Source: Limnohabitans sp. MMS-10A-192
GTDB lineage: Bacteria; Pseudomonadota; Gammaproteobacteria; Burkholderiales; Burkholderiaceae_C
Assembly: GCF_003063335.1 (NCBI RefSeq)
Contig: NZ_NERX01000007.1
Coordinates: forward strand, 147,903-211,902
Length of the DNA stretch: 64,000 bases
Direction of reading: 5' to 3'
Positions 25,987-34,751 of the stretch are shown here, piece after piece. The position numbers and the translations under genes are program-made. The notes under the pieces were generated by a model, which was not told the origin of the DNA, did no database searches, and saw only the letters and a list, made by a program, of their open reading frames with translations. Every line of letters starts with the position of its first letter. The stretch's first letter is position 1.

Positions 25987-27183
25987 TCAGGCCTTTTCAG
26001 GCGAGCGCAAAGGGTGAAGCCGGGCGTAGCGGGTGGCCAACAGGCTCAGGCCAATGGCCAGCAGCAAACCGATGAGCCCGCGCTGGGGCAGCGCGCTCAT
26101 GCCCTGATGAACAATCGTCCAGCCACCCACCGTGGCACCGATGGCCTGTCCCGCGTACATGGCCGAGGTGTTCAGCGAAATGGAGGCCGACGCCAGCCAA
26201 GGGGCTTGTGAGGCCAGTCTGGCCTGTTGTGCCGAGTTGGATGAAAAACCACCCAGCCCCCAAAAACCCAAGGCCAGCGCCATGCCTGTCGCATGGGTGA
26301 CCTCGCCGGCGATCAGCACGCTCAGGCACATGGATGACAGTGAAATCAGAATGCACCGGGACGGTCCGATCCGGTCAATAAATCGAGACAAGAGGGCATT
26401 GCCGACAAAACCCATGCTGCCGTAGGCCAGCAACATCAGGCTAAATTGTGCGGGACTGACGCCAAATCGCTCTTTCACGTAGGGGGCGAGGTAGCTGAAC
26501 AACACAAATTGACCTGCTGCCAGCATCATGGTCACACTCAAGGTGACCCAGATGGTGCGAGAGGTCAAGGTCTGGCGCCAAGCTGCGCCAGACAGGGCAG
26601 GAGGCAAGACCTTGCTGGGCATTTGGCGCCAAAGCCAATAGGCGCCGATCACCGACAAGAGGGCAATCAAGCCCATGGACCAACGCCAACCGAAGTGGCC
26701 ACCAATCCATGAGCCCAGCGGCATGCCCAGTACAGAAGCCACAGACCAGCCCAAAAACACAAAGGTCATGGCTTGTCCGCGCTGATGTTCTTTGACCAGC
26801 AAGCCGATGCACGATGCGGCTTGCGGTGTGAAGATGGCTGCGGCCAACATGGCCATGGCGCGAAAACCCAGCAGGCTGTAAAAACCGGGGGACAAAGCGG
26901 CCAGAAAATGCCAAAGCGCATACCAGAGCAAGCTGCCCACCAGCAATTTGCGGCGGTCCCATCCGGCCACCACAGCCGCCAGCACAGGGGCACCAAAACA
27001 AACAAGCAATGCGCTGCTGGAAATCAGTTGACCTGCGGTGGCCACCGAGATCGACAAGGAGTCCACGATGTCGTTGAGGGTGCCGGCGGCCATCATCACG
27101 CCGGTGCCGATCACCACGTTGCCAAACATCATGGGCCAGAGGACTTGGGGCAGTCTCTGGCGCCGAGTTGTTGCCGAGTTCAA
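25987..27183 (-). CDS. MFS transporter (DHA1-like)
   Basis: A 398-residue major facilitator with about twelve membrane helices and the loop 2-3 motif in AGWDRRKLLVG; the two halves are separated by a basic loop near residue 200. Substrate unknown; the subgroup often includes exporters. The best-fitting start is a TTG at 27183, three bases after the stop of the upstream dehydrogenase gene; no ATG lies before the first helix except inside it. The gene pair is probably co-transcribed. Confidence 0.82.
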   Translation of the reverse strand: MNSATTRRQRLPQVLWPMMFGNVVIGTGVMMAAGTLNDIVDSLSISVATAGQLISSSALLVCFGAPVLAAVVAGWDRRKLLVGSLLWYALWHFLAALSPGFYSLLGFRAMAMLAAAIFTPQAASCIGLLVKEHQRGQAMTFVFLGWSVASVLGMPLGSWIGGHFGWRWSMGLIALLSVIGAYWLWRQMPSKVLPPALSGAAWRQTLTSRTIWVTLSVTMMLAAGQFVLFSYLAPYVKERFGVSPAQFSLMLLAYGSMGFVGNALLSRFIDRIGPSRCILISLSSMCLSVLIAGEVTHATGMALALGFWGLGGFSSNSAQQARLASQAPWLASASISLNTSAMYAGQAIGATVGGWTIVHQGMSALPQRGLIGLLLAIGLSLLATRYARLHPLRSPEKA

Positions 27184-27186
27184 GAC

Positions 27187-28194
27187 TCAGCGCCGCACTT
27201 GCAGGGCGCCGGGGTTGACGATGTTGGTCGGTGTGCCTTTGATGAAGTTCACCACGTTGTCAAAGGCCGCGCCGAAATACAGCTCGTAGCTGTCTTTTTC
27301 GACGTAACCAATGTGGGGTGTGCAAATGCAGTTTTCCAGGCGCAACAAGGCGGAGCCTTGCAAGATGGGCTCGGACTCGAACACATCCACAGCAGCCAGG
27401 CCCGGCCGCCCACGGTTCAATGCGCTGATCAGTGCATTCGTTTCGATCAATTCCGCCCGTGAGGTGTTCACAAACAGGGCTGTGGGTTTCATGCGGCCCA
27501 AGTCGTCTGAGGTGACGATGCCTGTGGTGGTGTCGTTCAAGCGCAGATGGACCGTCAAGACGTCCGATTCTTCAAAAAAGGCTTCACGGCTGGTGGCAGC
27601 TTCGTAACCGTCACGGGCGGCACGCACGCGAGATTCATCGCTGCCCCAGACCTTGACGGTCATGCCAAACGCCTTGCCATAACCAGCGACCAGTTGACCG
27701 ATCTTGCCGTAGCCCCAGATGCCCAGGGTTTTGCCCCTGAGCACGGTGCCCAGGCCAAAGTTGGCCGGCATGGCGCTCGATTTGAGCCCCGACTGTTGCC
27801 AGGCGCCATGTTTGAGGTTGCTGATGTATTGGGGCAAACGGCGAGAGGCCGCCATGATCAAGGCCCATGTCAGCTCTGCCGGTGCGACGGGCGCCCCCAC
27901 CCCTTCGGCCACGGCCACGCCGCGTTCGGTGCAGGCCGCCAGATCGATGTGGTTGCCCACCTTGCCTGTTTGGGCGATCAGTTTGAGCTTGGGCAGTTTC
28001 TCGACCAAGGCCCGGTTGATTTCTGTGCGATCGCGGTTGAGCACGATCACATCAGCGTCTTTCAGACGCACCGAAAGTTGACCAATCCCTTTGACGGTGT
28101 TGGTGTAAACCTTGGCGGGGAATTGTTCGAGTTTGGCTGCGCAGTCCAGTTTGCGGACCGCATCCTGGTAGTCGTCGAGGATCACAATGTTCAT
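27187..28194 (-). CDS. D-2-hydroxyacid dehydrogenase
   Basis: A 335-residue NAD-dependent 2-hydroxyacid dehydrogenase. The NAD-binding GYGKIG motif is at residues 161-166 and the catalytic triad Arg246 (NTSRAE), Glu275 (FESEP) and His294 (TPHIGY) is complete. The exact 2-keto acid is not known; glycerate/phosphoglycerate-like paralogues are common. The start at 28194 has GGAGGG in front of it. It precedes the MFS transporter by three bases. Confidence 0.9.
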   Translation of the reverse strand: MNIVILDDYQDAVRKLDCAAKLEQFPAKVYTNTVKGIGQLSVRLKDADVIVLNRDRTEINRALVEKLPKLKLIAQTGKVGNHIDLAACTERGVAVAEGVGAPVAPAELTWALIMAASRRLPQYISNLKHGAWQQSGLKSSAMPANFGLGTVLRGKTLGIWGYGKIGQLVAGYGKAFGMTVKVWGSDESRVRAARDGYEAATSREAFFEESDVLTVHLRLNDTTTGIVTSDDLGRMKPTALFVNTSRAELIETNALISALNRGRPGLAAVDVFESEPILQGSALLRLENCICTPHIGYVEKDSYELYFGAAFDNVVNFIKGTPTNIVNPGALQVRR

Positions 28195-28320
28195 CCCTCC
28201 ATTGTGCCTTGAGCCAAAGCCATGATGGGCTTCACAGGTGCGCATGTCGCGTGATCTTTTGCTCAGGCTCTGTCCTCGTCGATACGACTGAGCCTGGATG
28301 CAGAGACGGTCAGCGCCGCA

Positions 28321-28491
28321 TCAATGACGGACTTGGGCGGCCTCCAGGGCAACCATGCGGTCCAATTCGGCGCACACGTCAGCCATGCGCCCAGAGATCA
28401 CCATGCGGCCTGCGCAATCCGATCGCGGACCGTTTTCGGCCACACGCAAAACGCGCAGTGCCGGGGGCATGATGGTGGTTTTCTTGGCCAT
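28321..28491 (-). CDS. small hypothetical protein
   Basis: A short product of about 56 residues whose C-terminal half (PALRVLRVAENGPRSDCAGR, then MVISGRMADVCAELDR) looks like a folded, conserved small protein rather than random translation. No function is recognised. The start is uncertain: MAKKTTIM at 28491 is given here, MASSIM is at 28506, and a longer form from an ATG at 28644 has a good GAAAGG site but a low-complexity N-terminus. Between the dehydrogenase and lexA genes. Confidence 0.45.
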   Translation of the reverse strand: MAKKTTIMPPALRVLRVAENGPRSDCAGRMVISGRMADVCAELDRMVALEAAQVRH

Positions 28492-28771
28492 GATCGAAGA
28501 CGCCATGGTTTGGCAAGTGGGGCGGCGCACCGTCCAGACCGGATGGACGCGGCCTGCGGGGCGAGGGCGCGGTGCTGGTGCTGTACGGTTGAACGATGTC
28601 AGGCCTTGAAAAAGACTTGAAAGAGCAAGAAGAGCGATTCCCATGTGAAACCTTTCAAAAGCATGGAGGTTGGACACAGGCAGGATTGCTGAAAAAGCCA
28701 ATTGCATCAGGGCTGCTGGTTCAAACCATCAGCGCCCGCCACCTGGTGCAATGGGCGTGTAAACAGGTGCC

Positions 28772-29443
28772 TTACATCAGCAAGGTGTTGCGGATCAAAC
28801 CCACTGCCAGGCCTTCGATGTCGAAAGGCTCTTCGGGGTTGACCACGATGGTCTTGTAGTCGGGGTTTTCGGGCAGCAACTCAATGCCTTGCGCCGTTTT
28901 GCGCAAGCGCTTGACCGTGACTTCATCGCCCAGGCGGGCGACCACGATCTGGCCGTTGCGCACGTCTTTGGTGGATTTGACGGCCAGCAAGTCGCCGTCC
29001 ATGATGCCTGCATCGCGCATGGACATGCCGCGTACGCGCAACAGGTAGTCGGGTTGTTCGCTGAACAAAGTGCTCTCGACCTGGTAGGTCCGGTCCACAT
29101 GCTCTTGGGCGAGAATTGGCGAACCCGCCGCGACACGGCCGACCAGTGGCAAACTCAGTTGGCCCAAGCCAGGCAGGGTGAGGCTGAACAGATCGGACGG
29201 TGCCCGCAGACTGCTGCGTGAGCCGCCTTTGAGGCGAATGCCGCGCGAGGTGCCGCTGACCAATTCGATGGCGCCTTTGCGGGCCAGGGCCTTGAGGTGC
29301 TCTTCTGCGGCGTTGGCCGACTTGAAGCCCAGCACGCTGGCGATTTCTGCACGCGTGGGTGGTGCGCCGGTGTTGGCGATGGTGTTCTGGATGAGTTCCA
29401 GAATTTCCTGCTGCCGGGCGGTGAGTTTGGGGCTGTCGGTCAT
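28772..29443 (-). CDS. lexA: SOS response repressor LexA
   Basis: A 223-residue LexA. The winged helix-turn-helix (residues 1-70) is followed by the S24 peptidase domain. The self-cleavage bond is Ala106-Gly107 (GRVAAGSP), with catalytic Ser141 (GMSMRDAG) and Lys178 (EVTVKRL). All are shifted by 22 residues from E. coli LexA, reflecting a longer linker. A GGAAG site precedes the ATG, and two SOS boxes lie just upstream, so it is autoregulated. Confidence 0.97.
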   Translation of the reverse strand: MTDSPKLTARQQEILELIQNTIANTGAPPTRAEIASVLGFKSANAAEEHLKALARKGAIELVSGTSRGIRLKGGSRSSLRAPSDLFSLTLPGLGQLSLPLVGRVAAGSPILAQEHVDRTYQVESTLFSEQPDYLLRVRGMSMRDAGIMDGDLLAVKSTKDVRNGQIVVARLGDEVTVKRLRKTAQGIELLPENPDYKTIVVNPEEPFDIEGLAVGLIRNTLLM

Positions 29444-29471
29444 GTCGTCTTCCTTGAGAAGTCAGATGAAA

Positions 29472-29487
29472 CTGTTTTTTCATCCAG
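29472..29487. promoter_or_regulatory. SOS box 1 (LexA operator)
   Basis: CTGTTTTTTCATCCAG fits the CTG-N10-CAG LexA operator pattern. It is 29 bases upstream of the lexA start. Confidence 0.75.
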
Positions 29488-29490
29488 TGA

Positions 29491-29506
29491 CTGTATTTTT
29501 AACCAG
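29491..29506. promoter_or_regulatory. SOS box 2 (LexA operator)
   Basis: CTGTATTTTTAACCAG fits CTG-N10-CAG, with the CTGTAT half typical of strong sites. It starts 19 bases from the first box and ends 12 bases before the divergent asparaginase gene. Confidence 0.8.
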
Positions 29507-29517
29507 TTTTTAAGGCT

Positions 29518-30498
29518 GTGCAAGTGGTTTCTGTGAAAAAAACTCAGAAAGTGGTGGTTTTGGGCACAGGCGGCACCATTGCCGGCACCGCCGCCAGTGC
29601 CTCAGAGCAAGTGGCCTACACCGCAGCGCAGCTGGGCGTGGACCAACTCACGGCGGCTGTGCCGGGGCTGGACAAGGTGCTCGACGGCCGCCAGTTGCTG
29701 CTGGAGCAATTGGCCCAGCTGGACAGCAAGGACATGGACCACGCCACTTGGCTGCTCTTGGCTCGCCGCTGTGCGCATTGGTTGGCGCAAGATGATGTTG
29801 GCGCCTTGGTGATCACCCATGGCACCGACACCCTCGAGGAAACCGCCTGGTTTTTGCAATCGGTTTTGCAGCCGCACAAGCCCGTGGTGATGGTGTGCGC
29901 CATGCGGCCTGCCAGTTCTGACGAGGCCGATGGCCCGCAGAACTTGCGCGATGCCTTGGTCGTCAGCGCCCAGCCTTTGGCTGCAGGCGTGTGTGTGGTG
30001 TGCGCGGGCGTGATCCACAGTGCTCGTGATGTGCAAAAGGTTCACCCGTACCGGCTGGACGCTTTCAGCTCTGGCGATGTGGGGCCGCTGGGTTGGATGG
30101 ACCGTGGGCAGGTGCAATGGTCGGCCGTCTACGCCCGTACCGCCTTGCAGACGTCCACTTCGGCCAACAGTGTCATGACGTCTGATGTCGATCATTGGCC
30201 TGCGGTTGAAGTGGTCTTCAGCCACGCAGGCGCTGGTCGCCGTGTGGTGGATGCTTTGGTGCAAGCGGGCGTTTCGGGCTTGGTGGTGGCTGGCTCGGGC
30301 AATGGCACGGTGCACCATGTCTTGCAAGCGGCTTTGAAAGATGCCGAACAAGCGGGCGTGCGGGTACGGCTCAGCACGCGTTGTATCGAGGGGCGCATTG
30401 TGGGCAACAGCAGCCAGTGGCCCGATATGGCGGGTTTGAGTCCTTTGAAAGCCCGCATCAGTTTGATGCTGGAGTTGCTCGCCGAGTCCTCGGTTTGA
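29518..30498 (+). CDS. L-asparaginase
   Basis: Hydrolyses asparagine to aspartate and ammonia. The 326-residue protein has both catalytic threonine motifs of the bacterial (class 1) family: GTGGTIAGT near the N-terminus and HGTDTLEETAW near residue 100. No signal peptide is visible, which fits a cytoplasmic form. The start could be one of three in-frame GTG codons (29518, 29524, 29533); the first is listed. The divergent LexA boxes overlap its promoter region. Confidence 0.9.
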   Translation: MQVVSVKKTQKVVVLGTGGTIAGTAASASEQVAYTAAQLGVDQLTAAVPGLDKVLDGRQLLLEQLAQLDSKDMDHATWLLLARRCAHWLAQDDVGALVITHGTDTLEETAWFLQSVLQPHKPVVMVCAMRPASSDEADGPQNLRDALVVSAQPLAAGVCVVCAGVIHSARDVQKVHPYRLDAFSSGDVGPLGWMDRGQVQWSAVYARTALQTSTSANSVMTSDVDHWPAVEVVFSHAGAGRRVVDALVQAGVSGLVVAGSGNGTVHHVLQAALKDAEQAGVRVRLSTRCIEGRIVGNSSQWPDMAGLSPLKARISLMLELLAESSV

Positions 30499-30518
30499 AG
30501 TGGGTCAGCGCCATTGAA

Positions 30519-30541
30519 AAAGCCCGGTAGAACCGGGCTTT
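30519..30541. terminator. shared terminator of asparaginase and adk genes
   Basis: 10-bp stem AAAGCCCGGT / ACCGGGCTTT with a 3-base loop between two convergent genes. The T-run is better on the minus strand, so it primarily serves adk. Confidence 0.72.
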
Positions 30542-30562
30542 GGGGACAGCGCAAAACTGAAA

Positions 30563-31228
<666 letters not shown>

Positions 31229-31304
31229 TTATAGCTTGAAATCATTGCGGTCAGGTGGGCCTGACGGTTGTTCTTGAGAATATCACGCGAGTCTCAAAGC
31301 TGGC

Positions 31305-32084
31305 TTACGCCGCCAAGAGGGCTCGAACGCGGTCCAAATCTTCGGGGGTGTCTACGCCGGGGCCGGGGGCTTCGGGGGTGATGTGGACGGCAATCCTGTG
31401 GCCATGCCACATGGCGCGCAGCTGTTCCAGCGATTCCATTGTTTCGATGGGCGCAGGCGGCAGTTGGGGGAACAGGCGCAAAAAGCCAGCTCGGTAGCCA
31501 TAAATGCCAACATGGCGCAGCGGCGCAGGGCTGGGCAGGCTTTGGAAGGCGCCGCCAGACTGGCCATCGCGCCACCAAGGGATGGGGGCGCGGCTGAAAT
31601 ACAAGGCCATTTGCCGGGCGTCGAGCACCACCTTGACCACATTGGGGTTGGTGAACTCTTCCAGATGGGCAATCGCGTGAGCGGCTGTGCTCATGCTGGC
31701 TTCGGGGCGTTGCATCAGCAGATCAGCCACCTCGTTGATGAGGCCGGGGTGGATCAAAGGCTCATCGCCCTGAACGTTCACCACCACCGCATCGTCGGGC
31801 AGACCGAGCAGTTGGCAAGCTTCGGCCAGTCGGTCGCTGCCGCTGACATGGTCTTGTCGGGTCAGCAAGGCGTGGATGCCATGGGCTTCGCAGGCTTGCA
31901 CGATGCGTTCGTCATCGGCGGCCACCACCACAGAGCTGGCTTTGGACAGCAAGGCGCGTTGGGCCACGCGCACCACCATGGGCAGGCCGGCGATGTCGGC
32001 CAGCGGTTTGTTGGGCAGGCGGCTCGACGCCATGCGTGCCGGAATCACCACGGTGAAGCCCGTCGGTGCAGGGGCTGTTGTCAT
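31305..32084 (-). CDS. kdsB: 3-deoxy-manno-octulosonate cytidylyltransferase
   Basis: Activates KDO as CMP-KDO for lipopolysaccharide inner core synthesis. The 259-residue protein has the nucleotidyltransferase signature [25 protein letters not shown] and the YFSRAPIPW substrate strand. It follows the Trm112 gene by 9 bases, a link with lpxK that puts lipid A and KDO steps in one transcript. Confidence 0.96.
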   Translation of the reverse strand: MTTAPAPTGFTVVIPARMASSRLPNKPLADIAGLPMVVRVAQRALLSKASSVVVAADDERIVQACEAHGIHALLTRQDHVSGSDRLAEACQLLGLPDDAVVVNVQGDEPLIHPGLINEVADLLMQRPEASMSTAAHAIAHLEEFTNPNVVKVVLDARQMALYFSRAPIPWWRDGQSGGAFQSLPSPAPLRHVGIYGYRAGFLRLFPQLPPAPIETMESLEQLRAMWHGHRIAVHITPEAPGPGVDTPEDLDRVRALLAA

Positions 32085-32093
32085 GGAGTGGAC

Positions 32094-32300
32094 TCAGAGA
32101 GGCGGACGTTCGGTGGCCAGCTTGGCGATCTCTTCGTCGCTCAAGGTTCGGGCTTCGTTTTCCAGCAGGATGGGAATGCCGTTGCGCACGGGGTAGGCCA
32201 AGCGGGCGCTGCGAGACAGCAGTTCCTGGCGCTCACGGTCAAAGTTCAAGGGGCCCTTGGTGACCGGGCAGACCAGCAGTTCAAGCAGTTTGGTATCCAT
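32094..32300 (-). CDS. Trm112 family protein (YcaR-like)
   Basis: A 68-residue protein of the Trm112/UPF0434 family: [14 protein letters not shown], then [21 protein letters not shown]. The zinc-ribbon of eukaryotic Trm112 is reduced to a single Cys here, as in other bacterial members. Exact role unknown; it is nearly always placed between lpxK and kdsB in Beta- and Gammaproteobacteria. Confidence 0.92.
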   Translation of the reverse strand: MDTKLLELLVCPVTKGPLNFDRERQELLSRSARLAYPVRNGIPILLENEARTLSDEEIAKLATERPPL

Positions 32301-32342
32301 ATCTCGATGATAACGGCCCCTGCATGGGGTCTGGTTTTTGGC

Positions 32343-33335
32343 TCAGGCGTGCAGGTGTTTTTGGACCAGCGCATCCAGCGCGGGCCAAAAGGCGGGTTCA
32401 AGCGTCAATTGAAGCGGCACAGCCAGCGCTTGGGGTTCATGCGCCCACAGCTTGGCCGCGTCTTTTTCTGTGCACAGCAAGGGGTGCCCCGAGCCGATGG
32501 CTTGCCAATGGCGGTAGTCGTGGTGGTCGGGCAGTGCCAGGGTCTGGGCCAGTTGCAGCCCCGTTTGGCGCAGCATGTCAAAAAATGCTTCGGGTCGGGC
32601 CAGACCGGCCACAGCGTCGAGGGCTTGGGTTTTTAGATTGGCCAGCGGAACCTTCACGCCTTCGCGGGTCAGGGCATGGTCGGCGAGTTGGCGCTGCGCC
32701 TGAAAGCCGCCTGTCACCGTCGACTGCCCGGTGTGCACCAGCAGATCCACCGGGCGCGGCCAGGCTTCGCGCAGCGGGCCCGCAGGCAAGAGCCAGCCGT
32801 TGCCCACGCCGCGTTCGTCCATGGCGCAAATCTCGATGTCACGGGCCAAAGCGAGGTGTTGCAGGCCGTCGTCACAAACGATCACCTGCACATCGGGATG
32901 GGCCTGCAGCAATTGGCGGCCTGCTTCAGCTCGCAAGGCGCCCACCCACACGGGCGCGCCCGTGCTTTGTCGTATCAGCAGGGGCTCGTCGCCCACCTCC
33001 TGGGGCAAGCTGTGGGCATGAACCGCACGGGTGTCTTGCGTGAGGCGGCCGTGTCCGCGAGAGACCACGCCCACGCGCAAACCTTGGGCCATCAAGTGCT
33101 TGACCAAGGCGATCGTCAGCGGCGTCTTGCCTGCACCCCCTGCCACCACATTGCCCACCACAATGACCAGCGTTGGCAAGCGTTCAGTTGGGTGCATACC
33201 CAAGCGGTAGCCCAGGCGCCGCAGGGCCATCAGCGCACCGTAAAGCCAGGCCACAGGGCGCAATGCCCACGCGGCTGGCCCACGGCCCATCCAGACCTTG
33301 GGCAGGTGCTGGTGAAGCCGGGTGGACAGGCTCAT
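32343..33335 (-). CDS. lpxK: tetraacyldisaccharide 4'-kinase
   Basis: Phosphorylates the 4' position of the lipid A precursor at the inner membrane. The 330-residue protein has an N-terminal amphipathic/membrane-contact region, Walker A in GNVVAGGAGKTPLT and the CDDGLQH motif with the catalytic aspartates. It is 42 bases upstream of the Trm112 gene and 6 bases downstream of exbD. Confidence 0.96.
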   Translation of the reverse strand: MSLSTRLHQHLPKVWMGRGPAAWALRPVAWLYGALMALRRLGYRLGMHPTERLPTLVIVVGNVVAGGAGKTPLTIALVKHLMAQGLRVGVVSRGHGRLTQDTRAVHAHSLPQEVGDEPLLIRQSTGAPVWVGALRAEAGRQLLQAHPDVQVIVCDDGLQHLALARDIEICAMDERGVGNGWLLPAGPLREAWPRPVDLLVHTGQSTVTGGFQAQRQLADHALTREGVKVPLANLKTQALDAVAGLARPEAFFDMLRQTGLQLAQTLALPDHHDYRHWQAIGSGHPLLCTEKDAAKLWAHEPQALAVPLQLTLEPAFWPALDALVQKHLHA

Positions 33336-33341
33336 GCCGTG

Positions 33342-33764
33342 TCAGGAGCCCGAAGACTCCGAGGATTGGGTGGCAAAGGTGATCTGTGACAGACCACTGC
33401 GGCGGGCCGCTTCCATGGCGTTGACCACCGATTGGTGGCTGGCCATGGCGTCAGCGCTGATCACCAAGGTGATGTCTTTGGCGGCCATGGGGGTCAACAA
33501 GGCCGTCAAGGCGCCAACTGAGCTGCCGCCCACGGGGGACTTGTTGATCGCGTATTGCCCCTGAGCCGTCACACTCAAGATGATCTGTTTGGGCCGCTCC
33601 GTCAGCTTTTGGGCATCGGCGGCGGGCAAGGTCAGGTTGATCTCGGTCAGACGCGACCAGCTGGTGGTCAGCATCAGGAAAATCACCACCACCAACAACA
33701 CGTCGATGAAGGGGATCAGGTTGATTTCGGGCTCCGGCGTGGTCCGGTTTTTTTTGAAATTCAC
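33342..33764 (-). CDS. exbD: ExbD/TolR family proton-channel subunit
   Basis: A 140-residue inner-membrane protein with one N-terminal membrane helix (INLIPFIDVLLVVVIFLML) that contains the functional aspartate (PFIDV). A periplasmic domain follows. With the ExbB/TolQ-like partner it would energise TonB- or Tol-type outer-membrane processes. A TolA/TonB gene is not seen in this window. Confidence 0.93.
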   Translation of the reverse strand: MNFKKNRTTPEPEINLIPFIDVLLVVVIFLMLTTSWSRLTEINLTLPAADAQKLTERPKQIILSVTAQGQYAINKSPVGGSSVGALTALLTPMAAKDITLVISADAMASHQSVVNAMEAARRSGLSQITFATQSSESSGS

Positions 33765-33775
33765 AAACCACTCAC

Positions 33776-34393
33776 TCAGTTGCGAAGTTGGGCCACGTGG
33801 CGTGCAAAGCGCTCTGCCGAGACTTCCAGGGCCAGCAGGTGCCGGTCCGCAATGCCTCTGAAATAACGCCAGAACATCAAGGTGGGAATGGCCACAATCA
33901 GGCCAAAGGCAGTGTTGTACAGCGCCACAGAGATGCCATGGGCCAGCTGCGCCGGCTGGCTGGCAGCTGGGTTGGTGGCCCCAAAAATCTCGATCATGCC
34001 GACCACGGTGCCCAGCAAACCCAGCAAGGGCGCCACCGATGCAATGGTGGCCAAAGCAGGCAGATAACGCTCCAGGTGATGTGCCGCAATGCGGCCCGAC
34101 ATTTCCATGCTGGACTTCACGTCCTCGTCACTGGCTTGAGGATTTTTCTGCAGACAACGCAGGCCGCTGGCCAAGACCGGGCCCAGGAGGCCGGCATTTT
34201 CCAACTTGTTCAAGCTGTCTTCACTGGCAAAGCCGCGGCGGGTGGCGTCCATGGCTTGCTCCATCACTTTGGCGGGCAAAACCTTGCTTTCTTGAAGTTG
34301 GATCAGTCGCTCCAGGATCAGTGCGACCGCCAAAATGGAGCACAGTATCAAAGGCCAGATGGGCCAACCTGCGGCTTGTATGATGGACAACAA
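33776..34393 (-). CDS. exbB: ExbB/TolQ/MotA family proton-channel subunit
   Basis: A 205-residue inner-membrane protein with three hydrophobic segments: near the N-terminus (WPIWPLILCSILAVALIL), in the middle (LATIASVAPLLGLLGTVVGM, the family signature) and near the C-terminus (ALYNTAFGLIVAIPTLMF). First gene of the exbB-to-adk operon, 12 bases from exbD, divergent from xseA. Confidence 0.93.
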   Translation of the reverse strand: MLSIIQAAGWPIWPLILCSILAVALILERLIQLQESKVLPAKVMEQAMDATRRGFASEDSLNKLENAGLLGPVLASGLRCLQKNPQASDEDVKSSMEMSGRIAAHHLERYLPALATIASVAPLLGLLGTVVGMIEIFGATNPAASQPAQLAHGISVALYNTAFGLIVAIPTLMFWRYFRGIADRHLLALEVSAERFARHVAQLRN

Positions 34394-34751
34394 AACAATT
34401 CCTTCCTGGTGAATAACGGTCGCAAACGTTTGAGATTATGGACGAAGGGCGCCCCCCTGAGGCGCATGGCTTGAGGCGAACTGGATTTCGACATTTTTCT
34501 GTGGATAACTTTGTGAAAAACTTTTCTCAGAGCCCTTGTTTGAATACTTGAGTTTCTCTGATTTTCTTCGGGTTTTCTCTAATTTTCAAAAAAATAGTCA
34601 ATCAAATCAATGGCTTGCGTTTTTCGGGCGCACGCCGGTGAGGTCAGGGAATCTTGCAAATGGCATGGTTCAGGCTTGTGGAGTACTTTGGCCAACGCTG
34701 CTGCTGCGCAGCGTTGAAAATGGCCTGAAAACCGTGATGAAATATAGACAA
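34394..34751. other. spacer between exbB and xseA
   Basis: Divergent promoter region with no supported gene; the xseA frame is open into it but has no family similarity there. It contains a perfect DnaA box at 34500-34508 and an 8-bp hairpin CAACGCTG / CAGCGTTG (34692-34699 with 34708-34715), and a stretch that is A+T-richer than its surroundings (about 34490-34620). Confidence 0.6.
34500..34508 (-). promoter_or_regulatory. perfect DnaA-box sequence
   Basis: TGTGGATAA here is the complement of TTATCCACA, the strong DnaA binding sequence. It is followed by an ACTTTGTG stretch. dnaA, rpmH and rnpA are not nearby, so this is not taken as the origin; it may be a regulatory site or chance. Confidence 0.4.

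Noticed and set aside
28596..28859. 87-codon plus-strand frame near lexA
   Set aside because: It overlaps the end of lexA on the opposite strand and has no conserved look.
34492..34620. Possible chromosome origin because of the DnaA box and A+T-rich sequence
   Set aside because: Only one box and none of dnaA, rpmH, rnpA, gidA or parA nearby.
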